Shown here piece after piece: positions 36,301 to 43,622 of a DNA stretch of 64,000 bases. The stretch is taken from the NCBI GenBank assembly GCA_002633005.1, contig NMRA01000634.1, positions 162,983 through 226,982 of the forward strand, given 5' to 3'. The position numbers and the translations under genes are program-made. The notes beneath the pieces are model-generated. The model made no database searches, was not told the DNA's origin, and saw only the letters and a program-made list of their open reading frames with translations. Numbering within the stretch: position 1 is the first letter of the stretch; each line of letters begins with the position of its first letter. The stretch is from Phoronis australis (Eukaryota; Phoronida; Phoronidae).

Positions 36301-39294
36301 TGACCAAAACATGCCAAATTCAAAACAGCCTTTCCCCATAGAACATGTGCAAAATGGGGCACTTTGCTAAACCTTGTGCGTACGCTTCAAAAGCCAACCT
36401 CCACTTTTCTATAGCATTGCCTCTCAATAAAACTCTGTTAAGGGTGATGGGTACTCGGGATCATTTGAAGTAGTCGACAAAATGGTGTTCATGAGAATGA
36501 CTGGTTTTACTTTTCCTATTGCGGTTTTTTGAAAAAGGTTCGTTTAATGCAAACGGGTACTTGTGGAAATTGTTGTATCGGATCTTCGGGTATGTCACGT
36601 TATCCACAGCAAATGGGTCGTTACTGACCGGTGCTAATGGCGATGATAGACTGAAGACTTTGAACTCTACCAAATCTACACAAGTTTGACGTAATGTTTC
36701 ACTCTTTGCTGCGAATCTTGTGGTGAAACGTTGAGTCATTTTTAACAATTTTCACACTCGTTGAGTGATCCAACAGTAAATGCAATCCGACTTGTTCTTT
36801 ATTTAGCTGGCTCACACATTCATTCAGTATGTGCTAACAGTTTGACTCACTATACTTTTACAGAGTTCTGGAAGTTTTCACAGGCACATTCTCGAATTTT
36901 CTGGAAGCTACCCTGTCTTCTACAAATATATGCTAGGTTTTAGAATATTCTCGGACCACAGTTCCATATAAGTCAATAATATACTGGAACCTACTAGAAT
37001 GCTCTCAAATATTCTCCTGTAAAAAGATTACATAATAATTGGGCTAACTTAACTAGATTGCACCAGTCCATAGCTAATTGCTAGTAAACAAACAGAACAA
37101 AATCAATACTCCCAACAGACAAGCAAAACTGTATAACATTCTACATATACAGGCCAGACAAGTTTGAATATTATTAAGTTGTTATGTCTCAAATTTTAAA
37201 TTTTAGGCATACATAAACCTTTTTACGTGTTTCATAATTATTTAAGTTCAGCCGTGATGTAGTTGCACTTATAACAATCCATCTTTTATTGTTTTTTATT
37301 AAAGTTGCGTTGCCATGGAATTGTGGGTGGGTTATTTCTTCTTACGTGGCTGAACCGAACCTCACCTACGCGGTTGGACCGCTTTCGCTCGCTAATTGTA
37401 GTCAGCACTGTGTCGACATCACTTGCGCTGGATTCTTTATATCCCCTGATGGTTACTGTGTGTTCATGTCCTCTTCACCATCTGACCTCGGAAACTTCGA
37501 TTACTATGCCTCAGTTCATGGATCCACGTTAGGCTGGGACTACTTTTCTCGGATGTGTAGTTTGCGAAAACGTAAGTGACTGAATATCTGCATGTTCTGG
37601 GGCAAGTTCTGTAGACCACGAGATATTAATTAGCATGCAACTTCGGCGCAAAATCTTCGCTTATGGTACGGAAACAGTGAATTTTGGCCCATGATCCATG
37701 GATTCCACTCCATAATTCATTATCCAAACCTCATCCACCAATCACTCCAGTGACTGGCATTTGACGAGATAGGCTAGTAAACTCTCAAGTACACTGTCGA
37801 AACATTCGTCTTTCACTTGCGTAATTTTGTGAGGTCGTGCTTTTCTCGCAAGAAACTTGGTCTACGGAACATTTTCCACGTCGATCACGATTCGTTGAGC
37901 TATAGCCACGGTGATGACAATGGAGCTGCGTTTTTCTGGCTCACGAGACACTCGTGAAAACTTGCTGCGTAAAATTATGTTGCGTAATCTTGCCTGTTTT
38001 GCACTTGGTGGCCCCAACATTAAAGCAATAATATCGAGTTAATGCTCGAGTGTTTAGCACGAATCTAGGGGTCACAAAGTGGGAACTTGCAATACACTCA
38101 TCTATGTACATTGTAATATACTCTCGCACAGAATAATAGAAACTTGTCTTGAGTTTGTGTTCAAGAAGAACAGAAATTTTCAAACACAATTCTGAATGTA
38201 AATATTAAACCCTGGACCCCTGTACGTCAGTAAACTCGTTTCAAATCTCTTCATGACGTGAAAGAAAATAAAATACGTTCATGAACAAATTTGGTGACAT
38301 TTGCATGTAAACTTTAAACTTGGCGCTGAAAAAGCCAAGATTAGTTTACAGTCTTAGCTAAGTCTGTTATGTCAGTCGCATGTGACTTGTCAATTTCATT
38401 TGGAACCAACTGACTGCTGTTTATCTGAATGAGGAAACCTTTGTACGGTTGCATGAAACAGTTCCAAATAGGGAGTCAACTAAGTTCCCTAAATCTACTG
38501 CGTATTTTTGGACTTGTGAAAACAGCGATTACTCATTCTTGTATTGTTTTAGTTTCATTGCTAAGTCAACTTTTGACTTAGATATAAATCGAGAGTGAAA
38601 TCTACGTTGTATTGTCAGTATTATCGAAAATAAATAGGGATCTTTTCATGCAACACCCCCAATTTAAGGACTGAGTCCTTATTTATTTTCAATGAACTCT
38701 GGGTTCAGTTTTTATTTATATAATTAAAATTGTCATCAATCAAAGAGGAGCTCGTAATAAAGATGAAATGATAGAAAATGTTGCACCTGTGAGTCCATCA
38801 AGACACAAATACCCAAAAAGACTTAGGGACCTTAGTTGAGTCCATAACTGTGACTGTTTCATGCAACCGACCATTTGAGCCCAATTTGTTAGAGTTAGTC
38901 AAGCAGAATTAACTTGTTTGTGGTTTCCATGTTTTAGTCGCAAGTGCGAAGGAAATTCCCTTTACCTAGAAAATGACAAAAGTCTTAATATTACGGGTAA
39001 CACAATTTTAAACTCGCATTTATGTACCTCATTCCAACTGTTTCCGTTTCAGAGAGAACAATGAACGTGTCTATACTAACTGGTAAAACCGTCACCGGAC
39101 ACAGCATATCCAGTTTCACAGTGTTACGAGCTCTAGACTGTATTGCAAAATGTATGGAAGATACGGTGTGTAAGTCAGTAAGTTTCACAAAGGGAATGAC
39201 ACCCGACTGCATCTTGAACGACGTCTCTGCTCACACATTAAAGTCTGTGCTGCAGGAGGAAGCCGGAGCAATTGTCTACAGCGTGGTTCCTTAA
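98..39294 (+). CDS. PAN/apple and ephrin-receptor-like modular extracellular protein, 3' part of a multi-exon gene
   Basis: Eleven exons can be joined without a stop: 98-349, 3185-3256, 3828-3974, 21170-21274, 24344-24592, 29798-29932, 32256-32375, 32625-32750, 35418-35648, 37305-37571, 39053-39294 (about 647 residues in window). All have AG/GT borders and every junction is phase 1, so any exon could be skipped in frame. Order of modules: PAN, short two-Cys linker, PAN encoded by two exons, PAN, seven-Cys segment, two GCC2/GCC3 (ephrin-receptor-like) units, then three PAN-like units ending at a TAA. No transmembrane segment is seen near the C-terminus, so a secreted or matrix protein is likely; the N-terminus with any signal peptide lies left of the window. 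PAN modules in other proteins bind proteins or sugars; the ligand here is unknown. An AATAAA follows 121 bases after the stop. Module identity is from cysteine spacing by eye; joining all exons into one transcript is inference from phase, strand and order. Confidence 0.75.
350..3184 (+). other. Intron of gene 1 carrying a TIR element
   Basis: The intron begins GTGAG and ends in a pyrimidine tract plus CAG. It holds the 608-1990 terminal-inverted-repeat element. The rest (roughly 1991-3184) contains short open frames of no recognisable family. The N at 1512 sits in a poly-C run and looks like an unresolved homopolymer. Confidence 0.55.
608..1990. mobile_element. Non-autonomous DNA transposon, TIR family C, copy 1
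   Basis: The left end (AAGGAGTGTA, then TAGGAGAGTTC, then GGTGAATAAGCAAC near 680) is matched in reverse complement at 1891-1990, giving imperfect inverted repeats of about 85-100 bases. The interior encodes no recognisable transposase. GGTCGT occurs just outside both ends (599-604 and 1991-1996), but three extra bases separate it from the left end, so it is only a tentative target duplication. A second, left-truncated copy is at 17975-18716. Superfamily not assigned. Confidence 0.6.
3185..3256 (+). CDS. Exon: short two-cysteine linker of gene 1
   Basis: A 72-base phase 1-1 exon lies between TTTCAG and GTATAT. It translates as a 24-residue linker containing PFFTC and FSCGP, so two cysteines. 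Homology is not recognisable at this length; the call rests on splice sites, phase and position between PAN exons. Confidence 0.5.
3480..3605. repeat. Short GC-rich repeat with two GGGGGCTGGGGGG units
   Basis: Two adjacent copies of a motif beginning GGGCGGYG and running into GGGGGCTGGGGGGC occur here, each followed by CACTTTTTCAGTGC. A related unit lies near 19585-19685. This resembles a small dispersed element or its tail. No coding content. Confidence 0.4.
3828..3974 (+). CDS. Exon: N-terminal half of PAN module 2
   Basis: The 147-base exon follows CTCATTTCAG and ends at CTAG before GTAATA, phase 1-1. It encodes 49 residues with the first three PAN cysteines (SCLNQC and SCRTIDY), then stops where the module needs its CxL strand. 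That missing strand is found 17 kb downstream at 21170. Confidence 0.65.
4430..5325 (+). pseudogene. Tc1/mariner-like transposase relic
   Basis: From the ATG at 4438 the frame reads a Tc1-type helix-turn-helix start (IVNNFGVSGSTV, stop, RLFRKYRDSGAVPDFPRNGR). Near 5080-5270 a second piece reads WPATSPELNLTEQLWDQLG, which matches the Tc1 third catalytic region (SPDLNPIE, with E for the first D). In-frame stops at the TAA after GSTV and at other points, plus frame changes between the pieces, show it is dead. The middle part with the first two catalytic aspartates is not recognisable. Terminal inverted repeats were not identified with confidence. It lies inside the large intron, same strand as gene 1. 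Confidence 0.7.
7434..8635. repeat. Direct duplication of about 600 bp around the N at 8042
   Basis: The segment 7434-8041, starting TTTCAAACCACGTGCCG and ending CACTGGCCT, is repeated after the N as 8044-8635. Copy 2 has a roughly 30-base insertion near 8250 and lacks about 40 bases near 7790 of copy 1. The copies abut the N on both sides, which suggests two unmerged allelic contig ends. Internal short frames are shared by both copies and match no known family. Confidence 0.7.
8700..8865. repeat. Palindromic array of TTACATTTTACG units, copy 1
   Basis: Several copies of the 12-mer TTACATTTTACG alternate with its reverse complement CGTAAAATGTAA, separated by a few bases, around the spacer TTGCTAGGCCTCTCC. 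The array can fold on itself. The flank 8870-9120 is also repeated (reverse complement) at about 19055-19270, so the array is part of a longer dispersed element of about 450 bp. Confidence 0.65.
9143..10091. other. Gene-free intronic stretch
   Basis: No recognisable coding region. A possible short reading frame starting ATGGCGGCCCC near 9570 has a GTAGCC donor-like site but no family match. Confidence 0.3.
10092..10328 (+). pseudogene. THAP-domain C-terminal-half fragment
   Basis: After a splice-acceptor-like TTCTTTCGTAG the frame reads KVCSAHFDGGKK, then CPTIFPLK, which is the typical end of a THAP zinc finger (C-x2-H-F ... P-x-IFP). The first half with the CxxC pair was not found upstream. 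The open frame continues about 45 residues to a TAA at 10326. THAP domains occur in host regulators and in P-element-like transposases; position in a repeat-rich intron favours a transposon remnant. Confidence 0.4.
11694..12035 (+). repeat. Dispersed repeat, copy 1, with a receptor-like open frame
   Basis: This segment matches, in reverse complement, 18722-18992. It lies within an open frame (11643-12146, 167 codons) that reads CLGVIGNAVIVRLHTK, reminiscent of helix 1 of a rhodopsin-type receptor. Copy 2 lacks exactly the roughly 40 bases encoding that stretch. A repeat-derived chance resemblance is as likely as a broken receptor. Confidence 0.35.
12688..12876 (-). CDS. Unrecognised short open frame, possible exon
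   Basis: An ATG-initiated frame of 62 codons begins MAAVSGSLEKLVTG on the minus strand and has a mixed, protein-like composition with no low complexity. No family is recognised and no splice partner was found. It lies in the large intron of gene 1, antisense. It may be a small unrelated gene, a first exon or chance. Confidence 0.2.
   Translation of the reverse strand: MAAVSGSLEKLVTGRQYTQQFHVERTPIFLEEYRNLIECFELGFNENGLYGAKTANVEVSDV
13425..13585. repeat. AT-rich simple repeat (TAA/TAATAA)
   Basis: A run of AATAATAATAAT degenerates into GATAATAAC-type units. The long minus-strand open frame across it is poly-Leu/Ile low complexity and not a gene. Confidence 0.8.
13945..14130. repeat. Palindromic TTACATTTTACG array, copy 2
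   Basis: Same units and AGGCTTAGCAACG spacer as the arrays near 8.7 kb and 19.3 kb. It starts TTTCGTAAAATTTAACAATGG and ends in TTTTGGCGTATCA. The flank shared by the other two copies is not obvious here. Confidence 0.6.
15469..16963 (-). mobile_element. AAAGGAG-TIR element (family T), inverted, right end broken
   Basis: The left edge AAAGGAGCATGCCACCC is the terminus of family T, seen complete at 21411-22807 and 26890-28499. The copy is in the opposite orientation and ends inside the THAP-like N-terminal segment near 16963, next to unrelated sequence. A GC-rich piece near 15950-16010 and a CRE-like TGACGTCA near 15598 are shared with the other copies. No intact protein. Confidence 0.65.
16961..17173 (+). 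pseudogene. THAP-like C-terminal fragment
   Basis: The frame reads CSHHFEESVL, then AIFDVPNPPK, resembling the second half of a THAP zinc finger, and ends at TAG 17173. It starts exactly where the inverted family-T copy breaks off in its own THAP N-terminal segment, but on the opposite strand, so the two halves do not form one gene as assembled. Probably part of an autonomous relative. Confidence 0.4.
17975..18716. mobile_element. TIR family C, copy 2 (left-truncated)
   Basis: Sequence from TAACACCCACTGCACAAAACAATTG to CTACTACACTCCTT matches the right part of the 608-1990 element, including the TCACCGCTTGGGGCGCTAG inverted-repeat portion and the two GGGAGGGG-rich blocks. The left terminal repeat is absent. 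Confidence 0.6.
18722..18992 (-). repeat. Dispersed repeat, copy 2 (inverted relative to 11694-12035)
   Basis: Matches the reverse complement of 11694-12035 with substitutions and one roughly 40-base gap. It directly follows the end of family C copy 2. Confidence 0.6.
19055..19470. repeat. Palindromic TTACATTTTACG array with shared flank, copy 3
   Basis: The flank 19055-19270 is the reverse complement of 8870-9120 (shared GGAGTTGAAA, AGCTGGCACATTT and GTGTGACAAATACCA). The array follows at about 19285-19455 with the same GGCCTAGCAACG spacer. Together with copy 1 this defines an element of about 420-450 bp. Confidence 0.65.
20098..20692. mobile_element. Family D element with CTCGCTGGTTCCCTGCGTGC ends, copy 1
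   Basis: The left end TCTCGCTGGTTCCTTGCGTG is mirrored on the right by GCACGCAGGGAAACAGTGAG. The interior contains GCCAATCAGAAACGCCGG and GTGTGTTATTCATA blocks also seen near 53.8-54.3 kb and 55.3-55.6 kb. No coding capacity seen; MITE-like. Confidence 0.55.
21170..21274 (+). CDS. Exon: C-terminal half of PAN module 2
   Basis: The 105-base exon lies between CGTTCCAG and GTAAGT, phase 1-1. It reads GKTFMCHISYSDRFVV and ends DSYR. This supplies the missing CxI/L strand and aromatic C-terminal strand for the half module at 3828-3974. It is too short to stand out as an open frame and was found by splice signals and PAN pattern. Confidence 0.7.
21411..22807 (+). mobile_element. AAAGGAG-TIR element (family T), full copy
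   Basis: Begins AAAGGAAAATGCCACCC and ends GGGTGGCATGCTCCTTT, a 17-base near-perfect inverted repeat, 1397 bases. Near 21590 it carries an ATG followed by CIVPACPN and, after a stop and frame shift, FxLPRESEM.RKWL, which resembles the first half of a THAP zinc finger. No transposase core. No clear target-site duplication. Confidence 0.7.
22808..24343 (+). other. Gene-free intronic stretch
   Basis: Intron sequence of gene 1 with nothing recognisable; short frames in both strands lack family features. Confidence 0.4.
24344..24592 (+). CDS. Exon: PAN/apple module 3
   Basis: The 249-base exon (83 residues) lies between ATCATCAG and GTAAGTG, phase 1-1. It contains GCNF, QCMQLC, ACKSFDY and TCYLG, a good PAN cysteine pattern, followed by the YDYYEF strand. 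Complete module in one exon, unlike module 2. Confidence 0.8.
24962..27782. repeat. Direct duplication of about 1.4 kb around the N at 26367
   Basis: Copy 1 is 24962-26366, copy 2 is 26368-27782. Both start CGGCGGTTRATAAATAAC and run to TTCTGCCCTGACGGTG with a few percent differences and small indels. The N lies exactly at the end of copy 1 and start of copy 2. It is best read as two alleles placed in series. Copy 1 and copy 2 each include the left end of a family T element (25474 and 26890). Confidence 0.75.
26890..28499 (+). mobile_element. AAAGGAG-TIR element (family T), full copy
   Basis: Starts AAAGGAGAATGCCACCC and ends GGGTGGCATGCTCCTTT, 1610 bases. It is longer than the 21411 copy through the GC-rich GGCCGGCCGCGACGGGCC segment near 27990 that is also in the 15469 copy. 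It carries a THAP-like N-terminal segment (CIVPACPN and ESEMFRKWLMVVKNE, in different frames). A truncated allelic copy starts at 25474 and runs into the N at 26367. Confidence 0.7.
28581..29000 (+). CDS. Unrecognised open frame of up to 139 codons
   Basis: The frame crosses a poly-T run at about 28706-28718, so the part after it (from about 28719, reading DITWANHKVV to HGEIV stop) is the more credible piece. It is lysine-rich and ends PNGDELKLKYHGEIV. AATAAA variants occur near 29163 (AAAATAAAAC). No family recognised; no acceptor AG lies close before it. It sits in an intron of gene 1, same strand. Could be a retrogene or transposon tail. Confidence 0.2.
   Translation: MFSLVTFWYPRNILLLLSRKYFSHTTWIVLRHDCLITSSTQFFFFFDITWANHKVVQPRDVIRLTFYRLLKNTKTTKRAKTKQCRNYREGDKVMIDKSVVTTYSQSEGHANNFLNGPIFYIHVHPNGDELKLKYHGEIV
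29798..29932 (+). CDS. Exon: seven-cysteine segment of gene 1
   Basis: The 135-base exon (45 residues) lies between ATACTTACAG and GTAAGTA, phase 1-1. It reads DCSCSGC, then GCRCHESNNWG, then LCCHAK, with seven cysteines. I do not recognise the fold; it precedes the ephrin-receptor-like units. Confidence 0.6.
31073..31169 (+). CDS. Possible additional Cys-rich exon of gene 1 (donor unclear)
   Basis: A strong acceptor (a run of C then TTCAG) is followed in phase 1 by ETACNARGP, NMCCWAPFDLRHP and a stop at TAA 31170. CCWAPFDLRHP resembles CCHAKSLRRP at the end of the 29798-29932 exon, which suggests a duplicated module. At the matching donor position the sequence is AGATTC rather than GT, so it is either a decayed exon or an alternative terminal exon. 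Confidence 0.3.
32256..32375 (+). CDS. Exon: GCC2/GCC3 (ephrin-receptor-like) unit 1
   Basis: The 120-base exon (40 residues) lies between CCTCTTGCAG and GTAAGTT, phase 1-1. It reads CKPGTYSPTG, then RCLPCPAGTFSSNTGS, then CQKCPAG. This is the classic GCC2_GCC3 / ephrin-receptor-like spacing (C-x-PGTY ... CxxCPxGTFS ... CxxCP). Confidence 0.85.
32625..32750 (+). CDS. Exon: GCC2/GCC3 (ephrin-receptor-like) unit 2
   Basis: The 126-base exon lies between TTCTTGTTAG and GTAATT, phase 1-1. It reads YYSGQGQTQCTPC, then GSISNIS, then CEPCPSGYKS. It continues the preceding unit across a 249-base intron. Confidence 0.8.
33190..34745 (-). mobile_element. Penelope-like retroelement remnant (reverse transcriptase plus GIY-YIG endonuclease)
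   Basis: On the minus strand the order is NISQFADYHLQQF, LVTLDVKSLYTNIP, a frame change near 34436, GTAMGTRVAPTFANLFMG, LRYIDDIF (the catalytic YxDD), the thumb region, a CNKTRCKMC finger, and IIYLITCKKCSIQYVGQT (GIY-YIG nuclease). A second frame change near 33375 leads to the ending WIDKLNTIEPHGLN, with a stop codon at 33250-33252 just before it. RT plus C-terminal GIY-YIG is diagnostic of Penelope-like elements of the endonuclease-bearing type. The 5' part beyond the first RT motif is missing, and two shifts and a stop make it inactive. It lies antisense in the 32751-35417 intron of gene 1. Confidence 0.88.
33357..34475 (-). pseudogene. Penelope-like polyprotein, longest open part
   Basis: 372 codons remain open, covering the palm with YIDD, the connection region, the zinc-binding CNxxRCxxC segment and the first GIY-YIG strands. 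YIDD is intact in this piece, but the upstream RT motifs (FADYHLQQ, TLDVKSLYTNIP) are in another frame. The terminal part of the GIY-YIG domain is also shifted out of frame. Confidence 0.85.
35418..35648 (+). CDS. Exon: PAN-like module 4
   Basis: The 231-base exon (77 residues) lies between ATTTTATAG and GTAAAAA, phase 1-1. It reads ELFQNYRIRP, then ACRQYC, TCVGFTYN, ACSPKK. Cysteine order fits PAN/apple with a short last strand. Confidence 0.7.
35649..37304 (+). other. Intron of gene 1 without recognisable content
   Basis: Short frames only. 36460-36740 weakly resembles 42560-42780 (shared GATGATAGACTGAA and ACACAAGT blocks), so an old dispersed repeat may be present. Confidence 0.35.
37305..37571 (+). 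CDS. Exon: PAN-like module 5
   Basis: The 267-base exon (89 residues) lies between TTATTAAAG and GTAAGTG, phase 1-1. It reads WNCGWVISSYV, then NCSQHC, TCAGFFIS, YCVFMSS, and ends MCSLRK. Six cysteines, so one extra pair beyond the basic PAN pattern, as in some apple domains. Confidence 0.75.
38446..38869. mobile_element. MITE with TIR CGGTTGCATGAAACAGT
   Basis: CGGTTGCATGAAACAGTT at 38446 pairs with AACTGTGACTGTTTCATGCAACCG ending 38869. The match continues about 45 bases inward (GAGTCAACTAAGTTCCCTAA versus TTAGGGACCTTAGTTGAGTC). 424 bases, no coding content, no convincing target-site duplication. Inside the last intron of gene 1. Confidence 0.75.
39053..39294 (+). CDS. Terminal exon: PAN module 6 and stop of gene 1
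   Basis: Begins after TTTCCGTTTCAG in phase 1 and reads to TAA at 39292-39294. It contains DCIAKC, VCKSVSF, DCILND, then AIVYSVVP stop. The module is complete and ends directly at the stop, so there is no tail or membrane anchor. Confidence 0.75.
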
Positions 39295-39414
39295 AGGGAT
39301 ATTGCCGGACTTGTACATGTACAATCATGCATTCACTGGCTCTAGGTCATTTAATGTAACAATGAACCGGTGTTCCGTCAATGTTACTTACCTTTGATTT
39401 AGACCCCTTACCGC

Positions 39415-39420
39415 AATAAA
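39415..39420 (+). terminator. Polyadenylation signal of gene 1
   Basis: AATAAA lies 121 bases after the stop codon at 39294, the first such hexamer downstream. Position is consistent with a short 3' UTR. Confidence 0.5.
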
Positions 39421-39449
39421 ATTGGTCTAAACTTGTTCTTCTGGTGAGA

Positions 39450-40715
39450 CGTGGATTCTGGGTTTGACAGTTCTAAATAGCTTAAACCCATCGGCGCTTC
39501 AAGTGACTGCCAGTCATTGTATGAAATCATATCTAAATGCCCAAAGGACAAGTTTGAGACACATTTTTAATCAATTAAAAGTTGATTTGTTGTGATGGAA
39601 GGTGCGTTTATAGCCTCTCTATGTCCTTAAAACAGAATAATATCTGTTTCCGCGGTCAGTCTTCAAAAGTTTAAAACAAATTTGAAAATTCGTTTGACAA
39701 ATCACAAGTTTGGCTAAAGCTTGATTGGACCAAAACGACGTCTACCGGGAAAGACCACCAATGTTGTGTAACACGGTTCATTTTGTGAAACATTGAGAAA
39801 ATGCACTTAGCTAAATGACTATATTTAAATAAAGTAAACACGGAAAATTGCGTGTAATATTGGTATATTACAAATATACATTTCTTTTGGAGACTAGTTT
39901 CTGTAGTTGCTCACTACAGAAACCATATTTCCATGAACAGGAAATTCTACTGTAGCACCACAAGCTAGCTGTTACTTGCTAAAATTGCCCTCTGCACTAA
40001 GAGTCTGATGACAATTCTGATACAATCAGCCAGTCTGAGAGCAAAAAAACAGGGCAATTCAGCAGGCTAAGTAATGTTTCTACTGTAAGTTAAATTTTCT
40101 CAGTCACAGTTTGTATTTTATATTACTAATTAATTACAACTACTTGACACCTGAAAAATGCATTTTCAGTTGAATTTCTATGAATGAAATAAAAAAGACC
40201 AAACTTTTGACCTTTTTGTGGTAAATTTATTCATCGTTTACAAATTTCAAGAGTAATTTTGTTACATCATATTATATCCCTACCAACAACTTAGTTTAAT
40301 TTTGGTTACTCAAATTATGTGGTACGACAAAACGAAGTCCCCCACTAAGTGGGTAGTTTAATTTCTTTGAAAACTATATTTTTGGACTGGGGTATCATTT
40401 TTATGCATGCCTACACAATATGGCATATCAGTCCCTAATCTACATGGATCTGTCCTGTTACCAAACTGGTCATTTTTAAGCTGAAATTTTTGCATGTTTC
40501 AAGCAAAAATATCAGGGAAAATAAAAATAGACCAAGAAGTCAATGAGTGTATTATGGAAGGTGGTGCCGTTTGAGGTAGATATGAATCCACTGGTAAAAT
40601 TTCAGCCAATTCTGTGACGTGTCATGTAGATTTTTTTTTATTTGTAGATTTTTTATTTGTAAATTTTTTATTTCATAAGTACTATCAGAAATTGCAACTT
40701 CAGGTCTAATTTTTC
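39450..40715. other. Intergenic, nothing recognised
   Basis: AT-rich sequence with no coding features. A small hairpin TTTCTGTAGT / ACTACAGAAA occurs at about 39898-39928. Confidence 0.4.
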
Positions 40716-40719
40716 GAAG

Positions 40720-41400
40720 ATTTTGAAATGGATGTAACCATTCTATACTTTGCAGGCAGAACATGTAAGCAAGCTTTCTACGTTTATTTTGACCCTAGGC
40801 GCATTTTAGTACAGAAGCTTAAAGCAATGATCACTGATGAATCGTGTTTTACTAGCTCGGCAGTTATTGGAGAATTTGGTAGATTCCCATTGTTTACAAA
40901 ATTATGTATCCTGTATATAATATTTGTTCAAAATACTGGGGATCCTTAGTAATCGTGGGAGGCAGCGTACGATATGCTTTTTCAGTCAGACCTGATAGGA
41001 TGATTTTCTTATAACTTGGCAAATTTTGAGTATGGTTTTTCAGACGTATGGATTAATCAGGGAGCCCTGTGTGTCCTGAGTGTGGTACTGACGTAGAATC
41101 TCCTAAACACCTGGTAGAGTCTTGCTCAGCTTTTTATACGCTAAGGAGCAACCTACTGGATGGCACTTTTACATGCCTACAACATATAGTGCATGGCAAC
41201 AAATGGAAACGTCTGTCCGTTTTCCTAAAGGAGACTGACTGACTTAAAAACTTTCTTCACGAGGAGCCATAAGTGGGCTCTCGTGCTTTTGCTCAGGTGT
41301 TTTGTGCAATGTGCCCAACCATGATACCTGCGCACGTCTGATGCACCGCAAATGACATCAGACCTCCTGCACTTTTTTTTAATCAGGGTGTGGCGAAAAG
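40720..41400 (+). pseudogene. LINE C-terminal fragment
   Basis: Two pieces fit the region downstream of a LINE reverse transcriptase: VIGEFGRFPLFTKLCIL (typical GELGRYPL-like segment) near 40865-40910, and CPECGTDVESPKHLVESC near 41070-41130, a terminal CxxC-H-C zinc-knuckle-like motif. Frame breaks separate them. The catalytic domain is not in the window, so this is a truncated copy. Confidence 0.5.
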
Positions 41401-41449
41401 TTTTTCCCTCGTGCAATTTGTAATGCTGATATTAAATGTAACGCAAAAC

Positions 41450-43570
41450 GCCTTACTATGTGAGTTTAGAACAATGCATTGTCTAGAGAATTAGTTAGAA
41501 ATAATTGGTATAACACGCGTTTTTATCCAGTCTCCGACTCGATTGCTAAGCTCAAACGTTATTAGCGGAAATAGGTCGCCACACGAGTATTCCCTTGGAA
41601 ATTAGGTTTTGTAAGTGATTCGGGAGTGGAGGACGTTGCATTAGTTTGCTGTGTGTACCAACACCTTCGAGTTCAGATATTTTTTTATACTGCCCACAAG
41701 ATCTAAACTTGAATCTCTCACGAAAATTGATACCTCGCTTCGAGAATTCGTCCACCCTCCTCTCAAGTGTCACAGTTAACTATCCAGCGTGAAGCGCAAC
41801 TGACAAAACGTTGGGCCTATGGCCATATGTATATACATCACTGCGACATTTGGCGCGCAGTCATCACGAAATGCGAATATTCTTGAATTTCCCGTTATTT
41901 GAACCATAATTCCTTACATAAATAAGCCTATATTGCGCGTACATTCATGTAATATTTTGCAATATTTTGCAATATTTTTCAATCAGATAAGCAAAATTAT
42001 CTGGATGCACATGTTCAGTTACAAATAGTGTCCAGTAATTGTTGGAATATTCAAATGACAACACGCACTAACTAACTGAGCAGCAAAGTGCAGAAGGAGG
42101 CAGGGGGTAACGGCCCAGGCATCCAAATCGGGGGAAGGCTGATTCAGTATAGTTAAATTAAATGATTTTTTTATTTCATGTTTCGCCTTTTTACTTTTCA
42201 TAGTACTAGAGTCTATGCATTTGAGTAGGGAGCTAGAGGGGCAACCACTAAAACTTGCCCCAGGCCTCACCAAACCTCTGCACGCTACTGCAGTTGAGAT
42301 AACCCGAGAAACGTTGAAGCAGTAGTTGTGTAGACCGTGCCGCAGTTTTAACAAGGTGAGCTTCTACTTGATAAAAATTCAAAATGGCTCCGTTTTCGTG
42401 ACTTCGCAGTATTGACGACGTTCAATTATGAGGGACTGAGTGGCAGACGAAACAGTTATAGGGCCAATGAACGTGCGTCTTCTATCAAAAACAACTTTTG
42501 ACTTAGGCACCTACTGCTATGAAATGTTGCGCATCTAATGCTTTACTCAATGACAGTTTTCTCCGTGGATGGGCGGGTGAGGTCGTCACTCACCTGTGCT
42601 AATAGTTTTTGGTACGATGATAGACTGAAACTGAGCTGAGTTAATCATTTTATTGATCTGGACAGAACGTACACAAGTCTACTGAAACAAACGTCCGACG
42701 TAATGCCTGTTCTAATACTCCAGCCAGTACTGCAAGTCACCTCTAGCACCTAGGCTGTTACATTCGTTGACTGATTTATCAACTTGCTAGCTGGTTGACG
42801 ACTCAGCAACTGATGACTCTGTAACTTCTGATTGTTTAACTGCCTACTGCTGCTCACACAATCGTGCTTGAGAATTTATAGTATCTTATGATGTTCTTAG
42901 AACACTTCACCAGTTCAAACACATTGTAGAACTTTCAGTCATCTATGTAATTTACGTGATACGCCGTTCAAATGGGTGTCTTCTTGACGACCACAGACTT
43001 TACTAAAAGTTGCCTTTTTTGATGAAATTACCTACTACAAGTTTCACTTTTTGATCTGAAAGTCTACAAAAGGGTTCATTTTTGCAAGAGAATCAAGGGT
43101 TTTATATTTTATTGGGTTTTTTATATAAGGCCATGTAGTTACATTTATTGTTACGTTTTGAAGTTACGTCTCACACGCTCACTTTTTGGAGGTAGAAGGA
43201 GGCGTACTCTGTATGCTTCCAAGATACTATTAACATCGAACGTTGTGGCTTTAAGGCTTTAGTAAACAATGTCGATCACGACCAATACATCGTCGTTCTG
43301 CTTGGGTAAAGTTTTACAGCAAGTAAGCGATCATGAGGTCGAACTAGTGATTCATGCGTCGCACACGCTTATCTCCGCGGAAAAGAACTATTCCTAAATT
43401 GAAAAGGATGATTTGTCAGTTGTGTGGACCGTTGGGAAATTATTACCAATAGGAACATCGAAACCGAGATCGGCGACTAAAGAAAAGTCGCTTAAGACTT
43501 TATTGGGGTCGGCCAATACTAAAGTGAATTCGAAAATGGCGCCTGTGACTTAACTTGGCTACACAATAGG
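41450..43570. other. Intergenic, nothing recognised
   Basis: Only short open frames of no known family. Tandem GCAATATTTT units near 41950-41990. Confidence 0.4.
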
Positions 43571-43574
43571 AACC

Positions 43575-43587
43575 TGTATTATTTATT

Positions 43588-43620
<33 letters not shown>

Positions 43621-43622
43621 TA
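43575..43622. repeat. Simple repeat (TTATTA/TTATCA)n
   Basis: Runs of ATTATTATCATTATCATTAT. No other content. Confidence 0.8.

Noticed and set aside
38446-38869. MITE as a TA-target mariner derivative
   Set aside because: TA does not flank both ends at the inferred borders, so the superfamily is left open.
42019-42354. 111-codon minus-strand frame as a gene
   Set aside because: No domain, no splice partner, no conserved motif recognised.
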